Assembly (NCBI RefSeq): GCF_029227915.1
Contig: NC_079882.1
Coordinates: 6,138,001 to 6,202,000 of the forward strand
Direction of reading: 5' to 3'
Origin: Hydractinia symbiolongicarpus
Lineage: Eukaryota; Cnidaria; Hydrozoa; Anthoathecata; Hydractiniidae
DNA length: 64,000 nt
Below are positions 13,631 through 30,300 of this stretch, piece by piece (the first letter of the stretch is position 1; each line of letters starts with the position of its first letter). The translations under genes and the position numbers were made by a program. The notes below the pieces were generated by a model. The model did no database searches and was not told the origin of the DNA. It was given only the letters and a program-made list of their open reading frames with translations.

Positions 13631-14325
13631 CTAGTCAGCGGGCGTAAAAAAGAACAAAATTTAGAAACTTTTAGTTTAAATAAAAACTGCATATATTCTG
13701 AATTTTTTTTGTTGCCAAACGTAAGAATAAGGATAGGGGAACAATACCAAAAAAGGTTGATCAAATTTCTTTTAGAGAAGTATGAAATTTTTTGAAAATT
13801 GTGATGTTTTTTTAAACCAAGAATGGGGTAAAAAAGAATAATTGAAAGTTAAAAATAATATATTTCTTTTACCCCAACTGTATATTTTTTTTTACCCCAA
13901 TGTCCATAAAGTACATTTTCCAGAAGTTAACACACAACATAAAGTTAGAACAAAAGATTAGATTTTTATATATATATATGTATGAAGATAGTTGTTGAAA
14001 ATATGAAATGCACATAAGAAATGATATTAAAGTGTAGCTCAGTAATATATCCAAGTAGAAAAATGCATACATATTTGAGTTAAGTTTGAAGAATGTTCAG
14101 ATTCGATTCCTGTATCAAGCAATATTCACAGTATATATAGTTTAGTAATGGCAAATGGCACCCATAGCTTGATAGTCAGATAATGCACAGATAAGACGTT
14201 AATTCAAATTAATCATATATTACTGAAGTTTTGATTTTGATACCATTTCTGCAACAAATACAAACTTATCTTAACAAAAGAACTAATAATATCAAGAGTG
14301 TATATATACTGTTAACTGTAACTTT

Positions 14326-15495
14326 TCATTTGAGTCCTTGTTTTGAGATTTCATGAAATTTCTTTATCACTTCCTTCTCAATTTCAAAGGTCATGTGCAC
14401 CTTTTTACGACTCGCATCTGTAAGATTTGGGATACAAGCACCAGCAAAACAAAGTTTTGCATCAACTATTCCTATGTCTTCTTTCGTCGGCCAATCCCAT
14501 TTTAAGTGAGAAGGGTCACTTGAATTTTCTACTTTCTTGAAAAACTGCATTTCCACCTGATCAGCATTTGCTTCAACATCTTCTGCAAAAACCTTCAAAA
14601 GCTTGCCCCAGTAATAGGTTCTAGGCTTTGTCCAGAATACAGCGAAGAATTTTCAGTTGTGATCATCTAAATGATCAAGGGTAGAGTAAGTGTTTTCTTG
14701 GCCTTGGTGATCGGTGTTTTCTTGGCCTTGGTGATTGGTGTTTTCTTGGCCTTGGTGATCAGCGGTTTCTTTTTTATCATTGGCTTCATTAATAACTCCT
14801 TGGTTTTCATTGTCTGACTCTCCTGGGATATCTACATCTTCACCACTTCCCTCTTTTTCTGATTCAGTGTCATCACGTACCATGCCCTTAAGCATTTTTC
14901 GGAAATCATGGCCCCTGTTTTTATATTGTTTATTTTTCTTGGCTTGGCTCTTAGCCTTCTTTGCCTTTGCTTTTTGTTGTTTTGTCTTTTCGTTCGATCT
15001 CTTCTTTTCTTTTTTTGCATTTTCCTCGTCTTCTTTTGCTTTCTTTTTGCCTGCAATTTTTGCTCAATACTCAGGACTTGTCAATACTGCTCCATTCATT
15101 GAAATTTTTTGTCTCTTTGGGGCATCTTTTCCACTTGACGTCGGTGTTGTTATCGATGACATTCTTCTTTTTAAAACCTTTTCAAGACTGTCCGTCTCTT
15201 TTAGGACAAGTGTAATTGCATCCTTATAACCTGGCGTTGCATTACGCTCTAATAGCTTCAAGATCTCCTCTGGTTTCATTAATTGGTTGGATTGTGGTGT
15301 ACCGCAGGAAGCCATCTGATCATCAAAACTTGAATTGACACTTTCCTCATCAATGGAATCTTGAAATGAACGCACAGAGAAGGGTAACTTCTTAGCTTTT
15401 TTATACACCGTCGCCCCGTTCTTAACTTCATCTACAGCAGTGTTAATAGAGGCTTCAGTGTATAGTTTGGGTTTTGGTCTATATGACCTAACCAT
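14326..15495 (-). pseudogene. psq-type HTH protein of the transposon, with two in-frame TGA stops
   Basis: One reading frame of about 390 codons runs through 15495-14326, interrupted only by TGA at 15064-15066 and 14653-14655. There is no frameshift. The N-terminus (LYTEASINTAVDEVKNGATV) resembles the psq/CENP-B helix-turn-helix used by pogo-type elements to bind DNA. A Lys/Gln-rich coil, an acidic stretch and three copies of an eight-residue DHQGQENT repeat follow. The C-terminus is a compact aromatic-rich segment (FFAVFWTKPRTYYWGKLL, then LKWDWPTKEDIG and CFAGACIP). Conservation of the frame past both stops suggests recent inactivation, possibly CGA to TGA and TGG to TGA. Its position between the terminal repeats makes it the element's own gene. 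No catalytic domain is recognised. Confidence 0.65.
14690..14761 (-). repeat. Three tandem 24-bp coding repeats
   Basis: Three consecutive 24-bp units (14690-14713, 14714-14737, 14738-14761) differ by single bases and encode DHQGQENT or NHQGQENT in the HTH pseudogene. The unit keeps the reading frame. Confidence 0.85.
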
Positions 15496-16704
15496 TTTAG
15501 AAAGTTTGTTGATTTACTTAATAATATGCAATTATATAGTTAGTAATTTAAAATGAATAGAAGTAAATAATTATTTTACACCTCCATCTCCAATTTTACC
15601 ATTATTACTGTAGTGGGGTAAAAAAAATAAACATTGGGTAATTAAAAATATATTATTTTTTACCCCATTTATCAAAAAAAAATTGGGGTAAAAAAAACCA
15701 TAGTCATTCCAGAATAACAGCCTACTCAGAGTAAAATCAATATATACCAAGTAACACCCTATGATACTTGTATTATGACAGCATTAACAAAACTTTAACC
15801 CAAGTCTACCAAAAAGCTGAAATATAAAGTTAATGCATGTTGTTTGAAAGTTGTTTGTCATAATTTTTCAAACATCCAAAGTTAAATAATTATAAATTAA
15901 AATTTATTAACCTTGAAAACTTAATACTTGCCCAAAATATGCTTCAGATATTCGTATAAATGAAAAATCAGCCAAAACTAAAAATTCACCATTATTCCCT
16001 ATGGAGCCATTGTTTTTATTTTTACCCTGATTTTGTTGATGTTTTTTTTACCCCCGCTGACTATAAATGATTGTTGGTCACTCATTATTTCATCTTTCAG
16101 CCTTTTTTCCTAAATGTTTATATTTATATGTAGAGAACAGTTCCTTTTTTTTTAATTTTACTTTAATTGAACCAACACTTGTACACTGGATCAAATGATC
16201 TAGGTATTACCATATATGTAAAAAATGGACATCAAATTAAACACATTTTGATAAACATAGGTATTTTTTGGAAGATATATTTTACATCCCCTGTATTTCC
16301 ATTTGAAGCTATAAAATAATAAACAACTTCTCAAGACATTAGTTTAAATTATATAGATTGATGTTTGTTTCTTTTGATCAAAGTAATGATTTTTTTTTCT
16401 TATGAGTTCCAATGGTAAATTGAAAATAAAAACATTTATATTAGTGAAGCTGTCTATAGTGTAAAAACAGTACAAAGATTCCGTCCTAATTTTGTCCCTG
16501 TGAGTTATTTAAATTTTCTTGATGCTTATTCGAATATCATACAAAAGCTAACATGTTTTTATCAAGTGAATAAAATTAATTTACGTCTTGTCAATTTTGA
16601 TAAAAGAGGGAATATTTATTTTCATGATCCTGTCGTGAGAATTTGTTTATTTTTAGGTCAATTACATATAATCATTTTTATATAATAGCATTACGTAAAA
16701 AATA

Positions 16705-19700
16705 ATGGAGTTTAATTTTGAGGATGATCTGTTTGAAGAGAAAAAAAGCAACGTTCGTGTGGAAAGTGAGAAGATTTTTTATAGACCCAAGCAATGTACT
16801 GATGAGGTATACTGTGGCTGTATAGAACAGTTTTTTCATGTAATATGTTATTACTAGTCGATAACCCCATGGAAAAACCCAGGTCTGTCTTCGAATTTTG
16901 ATGACTTTAGCAATAAACCGTCGGAACAGAAAATATTTGTTTTCCTGTTTCCTTTTGAGCTTGAAATGCTGATCAAAAAATGCATGGGATTGTGTACTTT
17001 TGACAAACAGAGATATTTTCGATTTAAATGGTATTTTGTTGACTTTATTAACCTGTGTTGATTCCGAAATAGTTGGGTTGATCAAGCTTTAGGAAATTGG
17101 TCCTAATTTTGTTCCAGGTTGTCCCTAGTTACCCACGTGGGAGATAATGTCAGTTCTAATCACCCGTTTCCAATTTATTTAGCCTTAAACTTTCAAGACA
17201 CACACAGTCTTTGTATTATTATTAGATGCAGGAATAGTTTATCAGCTTTATTTATAGTAAAAAAACCTTAAACAAATGGTATGTTATTATATGTAAAAAT
17301 CATTTTAGTGGTTTTTGTCAGCAGACACTGTGGAACTATTGAGTCCAGAGGATATCCAACAGATAACTTTTGCAGCAAACCTGTTATATTATAAAGGTAA
17401 TTACGAAGCAGCATTGAGAAAATATGAAGAGAGAGTCAAAGTTTTATCAAATCTGAGGAATGCGCCAATGCTTCGTGAAATAAATGAATCCATCATTCGC
17501 TGTTACCTAAAGCTTAAACAATATGACTTAGCTGAGAACAAATTACAAATGCTGGTATCTATGATTATGGCATTTTTTTGTTGTTTATAGATATGTTTGT
17601 TTTGTATTTAATGACCAAATTCTGAAAGTTTCATCTAGTTTTATCAACCAAAAATTTTTGTTGGAATATACAGCAGTTTAATTACTAAGTTAAGAGTTTT
17701 TCCAGGCCACAAAATTTAGGTGTATTGATTGGCTTTTTGATGCACACCGAAAAAGTGAAAAGAAATATACAAAGCAAATTCTTTTTGAATTAGCAAAAAA
17801 GCATGAGAGAAAAACTTTACCATTGTTTATGATAGCTTACAAAATAAGAATTACAATTGTATGCCAAGGCATCCATTTTTTTTCAAAAATTTTACTCACC
17901 TCTGAAGATTTGAATGATTTTTGGGATGTACTAATTGTAACCTTAACATGAGCATTTTCAGATATTGTCATTAGTAATATGAATTAGGAAAAACTATAAA
18001 AATGACAATGGTTTTGTTTTACCACTTCCTTACATTAGTTGGTGCATTATTATTTTATTTTTTTAATTTTAAGTTGCGTGGATATAACAACCCTGCAGAT
18101 TCATCAATGTATAAACTGGCTTATGATGTATACATTGTAAGTGGAAAACCTCATGGTGAGTAAACTATGCCATAAATATGTTATGATCTTCAAACCATAT
18201 TTACTCTGTAAAAAAATATCGTTGTAACAAAAATGCTTAGTAAATAAATCATTTCCTTTACAGAGGCTGCTGTACAGCTTGTCAAAGCTATTGACATCAA
18301 CCCTTACTATCCTGCATATTGGTTGGCGTTATTTAATGTGTTAAAAATACTACATGCTAATCAAAAGATTTTTAGTTTTGAGGATATTAAGTGTTCTTTA
18401 AACCCAAACCTTCTCTGTCATATCTTGGTTCAATCAAAGTAAGATTTGTCGCATAGACACATTTGTTACATCAGTCTTCACACTCAGTGATGATTATTAT
18501 TATTACTATTGTTTTATATTTATATATTTTTACCAGTAATGGATTTTAATAAAAAATAGCATATATAAACATATTTATCTGCCTATCAAACTTTTATTTT
18601 ATATAATATCTATATATATATATGTTATGTTATGTGTTAAAAATATAACGACAGTCACTTAATTGGACAAGTTTAGGCTTGCAGATTAAATCTCTTTTTC
18701 TCCCGTCTGCACTTTTTTACGGCTTATCGGCACGTTCGTAAGATTCTAGGTGAAAGTTTTGACCCCTTTGCACGCTTAATTTCTTGAATTGCAGGGTGTA
18801 AATATTCCATGAAATGTACATCCATGCTTTACAGTGAAGAAAAATTGTTAATTCTCACTGACTCTCATTTTCTCTTTTAGGATCCTGCTTACTGACTCTC
18901 TAAAGGGTCGCAAAAGTTGTGATTCTAATATAAAAAACAAGACAATGTTAAACGAGGCAACTACTTATTCAATTTGTATTTACTTTATTGTGCTTACAAA
19001 TATGTTATAGTTGTTGTTTTTATGTTATGCCCTTGCTTTAGATTGAAAGAAATCTAGACAAGTTTACATCGGTCTCTTCAGAGCAGAAATTACTATTTGA
19101 AAAGGTATTGTTCCACAAGACATGTTCCTTTTTTTAGATGATGTGACATTGCTTGCGATATTTCATTATAAGAGTTACCTTAAGGAAGGACAAAAAATAA
19201 TTTTGATAAATTGTGCGATGCGAATCTTTTTTTCGATTTTGGGCCCCATTCACAAAAAACTTCCTAAAAATTGACAAAAAATCACCTTAAATCACATCAC
19301 AAAAAAAAAGTTCTGAAACTTTTGAATCAAAAAACTATAAAATCGCAAAATTATTTCAAATTCTTAAAAAAGATGCTGTTCCAAATATGTAAAGAAATAA
19401 TATTAAGGCTATACGTAAAACTATTTCTTGATCTCTTCGAAAATAATTTAAAATCAAATTATTATTAAAAAAAAAGCATTCCAATCAAAAACATCACTTC
19501 CGTATTTTATTCACGAGAGCTTTTAATAGCAAAAATATATGTCATTAAATGTCTTTAGCTTAAGACATCCAATACGTTATAAATTTGCTTTCTTGTTATA
19601 GACGTGTCGGAGTGGTTACGTCAACGGAACCGATCTAAATCAGGATAACAATGAGAAAAAGAGTGGCAGTTTTTTTAAAAGATGGTTTTATATAACGGAC

Positions 19701-19718
19701 GAATACACGATCAATTAA
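16705..19718 (+). CDS. C8orf76-like TPR protein
   Basis: The vertebrate C8orf76 family is poorly characterised and carries tetratricopeptide-like helices. Exons: 16705-16806, 17309-17554, 18074-18155, 18264-18438, 18881-18956, 19042-19104, 19602-19718, about 286 aa with consistent phases. The acidic N-terminus (MEFNFEDDLFEEKK) and a Trp-Phe pair opening exon 2 match my memory of the human protein. TPR-like helices follow (AANLLYYKGNYEAALRKYEE, then IDINPYYPAYWLALFNVL). The exon ending at 18956 needs a GC donor (gag|gcaact) to stay in phase, so that junction is less certain. An open stretch from 17706 with an acceptor could be an extra exon, but it does not fit the family alignment. Only 70 bp separate its stop from the next gene. 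Confidence 0.7.
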
Positions 19719-19740
19719 CGGCTGTATATTTCTACTTTTC

Positions 19741-19770
19741 ATTTTGTTTTCAATTTATACTCATTTCTAG
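19741..19770 (+). promoter_or_regulatory. Candidate trans-splice acceptor before NUDT12
   Basis: A pyrimidine-rich run ends in catttctag at 19770, 18 bp before the NUDT12 start and 52 bp after the stop of the preceding gene. With so little room for a promoter, this could be where a spliced leader joins the downstream message of an operon. The signal is visible; its use is inferred. Confidence 0.45.
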
Positions 19771-19788
19771 AAGTAACTAGAAAATAAA

Positions 19789-21854
<2,066 letters not shown>

Positions 21855-22751
21855 TGTCGTATAAAACTTTTAAATGTGGGAACTATTAGTGTCTGTAATT
21901 TACAATAATTTTTTTTAGAATAATAGTCCACCAAAGTTTTTGGTATTATGTCATTGACATCACACCTCCTTGACGGCGCATGCGTTGCGGATACATCTCT
22001 CTCGTTGGGTTTGTTGCGTAACGTTAAAGCCGTTTGTTTAACCTCTAGTTTTCTTATGGAGGTAGCTTCTTTTATACCTCCTCCCATGATTTTCTGGAGT
22101 GATAAAACTTTGCCGGTAGCATCTGTCTTTCCAGCCGATGACTTTGGTAAAAACAAACTGAAATCAGAATCCTCGCAGAGATTGCGACTTTAAATACACA
22201 TAACTGCATTGCATTGCAAGACAGCCCTAAATATTTGCATTCTTTTTCAAATTTTATACTTTATTTATTCTTCTGCATGTTACGTGGAAACAATTATAGT
22301 TAGAAAAATAGATTTTCCAAGTACGATCTCTTGCGGCCCAGTCCTTTCGTTCCTCACTTTTCAGTATTTATTTATTTATTTAAAAAAAAGAAGTTTACAC
22401 AGCTACTGTGCAATGCCGCGGGACCAAAAGGGCTGATATTTTGCTACAAATTTTAAGCGAGATTTGTTCTTCAAACAATTTGTTCTGCACTAAAATTTTC
22501 AAAAAGAAATTTTCATTTCTTGTTTAATTTCTAGAACTTTCTCCAAATGAACTTCAAAAAACGAAACCTCGAATATCACAGGTATTTTGCTAACACTTCG
22601 CGCGCCGTGATAAGTGTTCATCATTCGATGGTAGCTATGGTAACATAGCAGGTAACTAAATTCTTTACATATCATGCTCAAAAGAGAAAAAATAGAACGA
22701 ACTCACATTCGAAATGGTAGACCTCATGGTTCAATAAACGTTCGAATAAAT
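21855..22751. other. Short intergenic stretch
   Basis: I assign no gene. A minus-strand open frame of about 115 codons at 21797-22156, following an acceptor-like tgatttcag, is protein-like in composition. It overlaps the end of NUDT12, lacks homology I can name, and has no clear partner exon. Confidence 0.35.
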
Positions 22752-25446
<2,695 letters not shown>

Positions 25447-27103
25447 ATTGTTTAGGGTGTATTAACAAAATTAGCAAAGTAGTACTTAGCTTTCTCACAA
25501 GTATAGAAAATACCTTTTTTCAATGCTTTCGTGTCTTTGCTGCAATATTTAAAATGGTGATAATTTTAAACCTTTTACGCTTGCCTGTTCGATTTACGGT
25601 GCTTATTTTCTTTTTCATGCTATTTTGTTTCCTATCCTAATGAATCCCCATTTCTTATAAACCTTGTTCCCAGGGTTTCTTGCTTTTTTCACATTCAGGT
25701 CTGGCATCAAGTAAGCGATGCGGCTCTGACATTAAGCAACAAACAATTGGGACGGGGGTAACTTCTTATAAAAACATATTACCTATATTTTTGTAAACTT
25801 TTTTTCAATAAAAAAATATGTACATACAACAATGCTTGATTGTAACATCTTTTACTGGTGTGAATAATGACAATTGCCATGCCTCCGTAAATCTCCTAAA
25901 GTTTAATTATTTAAAGCCTTTTTTCTACATTTGCTAGTTGGCGATCAAAGAATGCACGTTATGCAAAATATGTTTCGAATGGCATCCATTAAACTTTAGA
26001 AAGAACAGCAATAGTTTTCAGTGAGTAACTTAAAAAGTTAAATCTTCGTAATTTTGAGGAAAACATAAAAAACTGCTTAAATGTTGACCCTTATTACGCG
26101 TTGTACCTACGCTGGTATTAATTTGCACAGGCAGAGTGGCCACTCGTTGTTTAAAAAGAGAGTTCCAGAAAATTTTCATCTTGTTTGACAAATAAACAAA
26201 AATTTGCATGAAAAAAGAAATTCTAACAGTTTGTATAACCTGACTAAAAATGAAAGAAAACAATCCAGAGAAATTTTTTTCCAGAACTTTATCATTTTTG
26301 CAATTTTTCTAGGAAATTTTTTCAGGAGTATATTTCATGAGTTTTTTTCTTAGTGTTTAGGAGTTATAGCCACCTTGGCAAGTTATTTTTTGACCAATCT
26401 ACCTAGTACGTCTTTTTGGCTTAACTTTTAGGCAAAACTTTCCACATGGCATAAATTTAAAACAATAATATCAATTTTGTCAGGTCCTTTCTCTATCCAG
26501 TGGGTGAATATTCAGGTTTTTCGTTTTAAATTTATCAAAGGTAACGGAAAATTCACATTCACAATTAAGACAAGTTATATTTCTAAACTGCATTTTGTTA
26601 CGATACATTACATTCGTTAGTTCGGTTTTTCTCGTAAAGATACCGCTACGGGGCAAATGTGCCGTTGGCATTCACATTTTGTCGCATTTAGTTCTTCAAG
26701 TAATTCGTTAAGATTTTTTTTAGGGCCAAAACTGGGTCCGGGACGGATCGGATTGCATCGGAAAATTATGATTTCTTTAATCAGATTGGTTGATAAATTT
26801 TTTGTATACGAAACAAATAGTATTATTGTCAAGAGGAGATGCATCTCCATGTTAAATTGTTTATCAAAAAAAAAAGGATCGGTTGATAGAGTAAGCTATC
26901 AACACTATAAATTTTTACACGACTAAACATTTTTACATTTAAATTTCTTCACTACAATTAGTTAAGATGCAAATTACAGTGTTGTGAATATTACCACGCT
27001 GTTCAAAAATTATCAAAATATTATACAAGTTTCTTCCAATTAAATAATAAAAAATAATAAACCAAAAAACTGCCCGTGAGGACTTAGAAGACTTATATTA
27101 TTT
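25447..27103. other. Gene-free spacer
   Basis: I see nothing coding. One copy of the fold-back end motif (accttgttcccaggg) lies at 25660-25677. Frames around 26480-26900 are short and unrecognised. Confidence 0.4.
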
Positions 27104-27217
27104 ATCAACCTCGTCCCCAGGGCATCTTGTATCTTTTCTGACCCCGGGACGGCGATATGTTCGTATCGCCGTCCCGGGGTCAGAAAAGATACAAGATGCC
27201 CTGGGGACGAGGTTGAT
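27104..27217. repeat. Perfect 54-bp inverted repeat
   Basis: The arms 27104-27157 and 27164-27217 are exact complements around a 6-bp loop (tgttcg). The outer end carries the acctcgtccccaggg motif shared with the elements near 1.2-1.8, 25.7 and 62.9 kb. The arms are much richer in G and C than their surroundings. It lies about 150 bp beyond the 3' end of TMEM65 and looks like a recently inserted fold-back MITE. Confidence 0.9.
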
Positions 27218-27369
27218 TATTTATTTAGTTATTATCTTGAAGGTAAAAAATAAATAAAAAAAACAGCAACTAATTAATTTCGTAATATATTGCATCTCCT
27301 AAAGTATATCTGATAGTTAAGTAATAAAAAATTAAGGAAAAAAATATTGGAAAAAAAATATTGGAAAAT

Positions 27370-30300
27370 TTATAATTTATAATTTTCTTTTTTCGTTTCG
27401 TTACGGGACGATTCTTTATGTTCGTCATCTGAGAAAAATAGCAAAGGAAACATTCCGACAATACAACCAATTACAATTCCAACTGCTCGACCCTGAAAAA
27501 TATAAAAGTAATTACAGCAAATACACAAAAAATTAGAATGATAATTAAGCTAAGGCGCCACGAGGAACATTTTCATGCGCGTGCTATGCAACATTGCTGC
27601 ATAGCACGCGCATAAAAAAAATTACTCGTGTCCCATGCCTATTTTTCACTGCAATGCAGCAAAAAAATGTTGCATGGAGCAAACATTTTGCTCCACAACT
27701 TCGGGGACAAAATAGATCTGAATCTATTTTGCTCCCGTGCTCCGGGGACAAAATGTGCTGAAAAATTTGTTGTGGAGCAAATGTTGCACGTGTCCCCACC
27801 TTCTGCAACAAATATTTTACAAAATTATTTGAGGCATTATTTTATTGACCAATCAAATCACAGAAAGATATAAACAAGTTTTTTTCTTGAGAAGTTGAAC
27901 TGCAAGTGAAGAGTAGCTAGTGAGAAAATAGCGAAAATGGCGGATGAAAAGAAAAAACTATCAGACGAGGAGAAAGTTACTTTAATAAACTTTTATAAAG
28001 CGAACCCAACGTTATGGGACAGTGGGAATATATATTACAAAAATAAAGACAAAAAAGAAGCTGCGAAAATAGACCTTGTCACTGAATTTGAGGGGGCGTA
28101 TAGCTGTGATTTTCTAGAAAAAGCATTCCATTCTCTTCGTTCATCGATGCTCCGTGAAGTTAAACGTAATGCTGGAAGCGAAGTTCCATCGAAAAAGTGG
28201 AAGTTTTATGAACAAATGGAGTTTATCGTAACTGATCTAACAAAAGAAAAGAAAAAAGCGCAACTTTCGTCCGACGAGTTGTAAGAATTGATTGATTTTT
28301 ATCGTGAAAATCCCGCGCTTTGGAACCACACTCTACAAGATTATAGAGACAGAGTGTTGCGCGAAGCTCTGATGGTCAAACTGAGTGAGCGTTTTGATGG
28401 GAAGTATACCGTAAACGAGCTCAAAACGTCATGGCATAACGCATTGACAAAGTATAGAAGTGAGCGCAATAGGGAGATTGGATCAAGATCCTCTGGTGCA
28501 GGTGTAAACGAAGCATATTTTTCTACCTGGGACCATTATAATCAAATGGATTTCGTTGAGATTACTTGCGATATGGATGAGACCGTCGATACAATGAACG
28601 AGGATGAACCACGTACCCCTGCTCCTAAAAAACGACGGAAGAAGAAGATGACGGAGGAGCAGTGTGCCAAAGCCGAACTGTGGAAAGCGTTGACAACTTC
28701 CATCACACAAAGGGCTGATCACCATGAAATCCGGCCGCAACAAGCTTCTACATATGGATGCGAAGCGCAATCTGCTGTCGAAAAACGTGCCCAAATTTTT
28801 GGAAGTACAGTGGCCGACAGTTTGGTCCAGTGCGAACTAAAAGATTGGCCAAGGTTGAAGAAAAAAATCATGGATATTTTTTTCGAGTATGAAGAGCAGA
28901 AACAACACCAATCTATGCCTACCAACCATCATGCTCGTATGTTCGCAGCTTCAACGTTTACTCCATACACCCCATCATAAAAGGGCATCATGTTATGCAT
29001 ATGTTCTCCAATTTCTCAAGTTCTTTCGGAACTACTAAATAAATTCGACTTTGGGGGCGTAAACGCAAAAAAATACACGTATACTTCATTTTTAACTACA
29101 TATTCGACAATTCTTCCAGCAGAAGAGAAATATATTATCATACTATCAACATGAAACCGGTGTGGGATGTCGGGAAGAAAAATCTCTTCTAAATGAAAAG
29201 ACATTTTCATTGAAGTAAAGAAAGTTATTTCTCAAAAGTATGTATGTGTCTTTGAAATAATACCCGTATTCCGTCTGTCTGTCTGTCCGCAAAAGACGCG
29301 TCCTGTAACGAAAACACGAAATGCCTTTGTCTTTCTGTTAGGGAAACACAAAATGTGATATATAAAGGATGGGCGACCCCGTGAATTTTTCCATGGGTTG
29401 ACGACTAGTTTGAAAAATATTACCCGTATATGTCACGTAAAAGGGTACCGAAAGTAGTGAGGCGAAAAAGGACGGGTCAACCTGTGCATTTTTCCACGGA
29501 CCACAGACCATTATATTTAAAAAATCCGAGAAATGCAAAATATTTCAAATAATTTTAGATAGACATATCAAGTTGCAAATTTTATTTTAATTTTCTAACC
29601 CTAATTGGAAAAGTAGAAAAACCTCTTACAGTATGGCATGCAACACGAGTTGCCCTCATTGTTAGTTGCTTTGAAGTTAACCTTGGTCCATCGAACCCCA
29701 TACGAGCAACAAGTGCTTCCACATAACCCGCCAATCCGATTCCAGCAACATCGGAAATCATGTTACCAAATGCAGCAGCTGAAACAAACACAAAAAAAAT
29801 ATTTCTAATGACACTAAAAAATGTTGTTTATAAAGTTCATATAAAACATGTCATTTTACCAGCCATAGTGGAAATTCCTAGCATGGCACCCACTTTTATA
29901 TCAATATATTCGCCCTAAAATAATAAAAAACAAAGAATGGGATAACAAGTAAGACACAAAAAAACATTTCACAAAATATTGTGAAAAACATACCGCTACA
30001 ATCATAATGGCGTTGTCAAGGAAACCAAATCCAATGAAAGGTAGGGAATTACTAAACGCCACTAGAATTAAAAATATTAAGAGTAAAAACGCAGTGATGA
30101 TGGGGGGTAAAGTTTGTGATATAAAAACAGTGACGGCGATCACGTACACAAAACAAGCGATTGAAAAGATGGCGCTTCTTCTTCCGAAATTTTTTCCAAA
30201 TATATTTCTTCTTTCAAATCTTCTAAAGCTCTACTTAGACGATTCAATTCCGCTTCGTCCATGTCTCTAATAAGCTGGTCGGCAGCCAGCCGCGACGTTA

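Larger units (their letters stand above)
13634..16061. mobile_element. Complete 2.4-kb DNA transposon with TA target duplication
   Basis: The ends are inverted. The left end reads gtcagcgggcgtaaaaaa from 13634. The right end, read on the minus strand from 16061, is gtcagcgggggtaaaaaaaa. Each is flanked by TA (13632-13633 and 16062-16063), as for Tc1/mariner-like insertions. Subterminal copies of ttggggtaaaa or its complement occur near 13824, 13870, 13892, 15613, 15660, 15686 and 16021, which looks like an array of transposase binding sites. The only long ORF inside is the minus-strand HTH protein listed separately. No DDE transposase is visible. It may be non-autonomous or use an unrecognised transposase. 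Confidence 0.75.

Noticed and set aside
14780-15229. 149-codon plus-strand frame with many Phe and Leu
   Set aside because: It is the antisense shadow of the Lys-rich coil in the minus-strand transposon ORF.
17706-17960. Open stretch after a good acceptor inside the C8orf76-like gene
   Set aside because: Including it breaks the family alignment, and skipping it preserves phase; kept only as a possible alternative exon.
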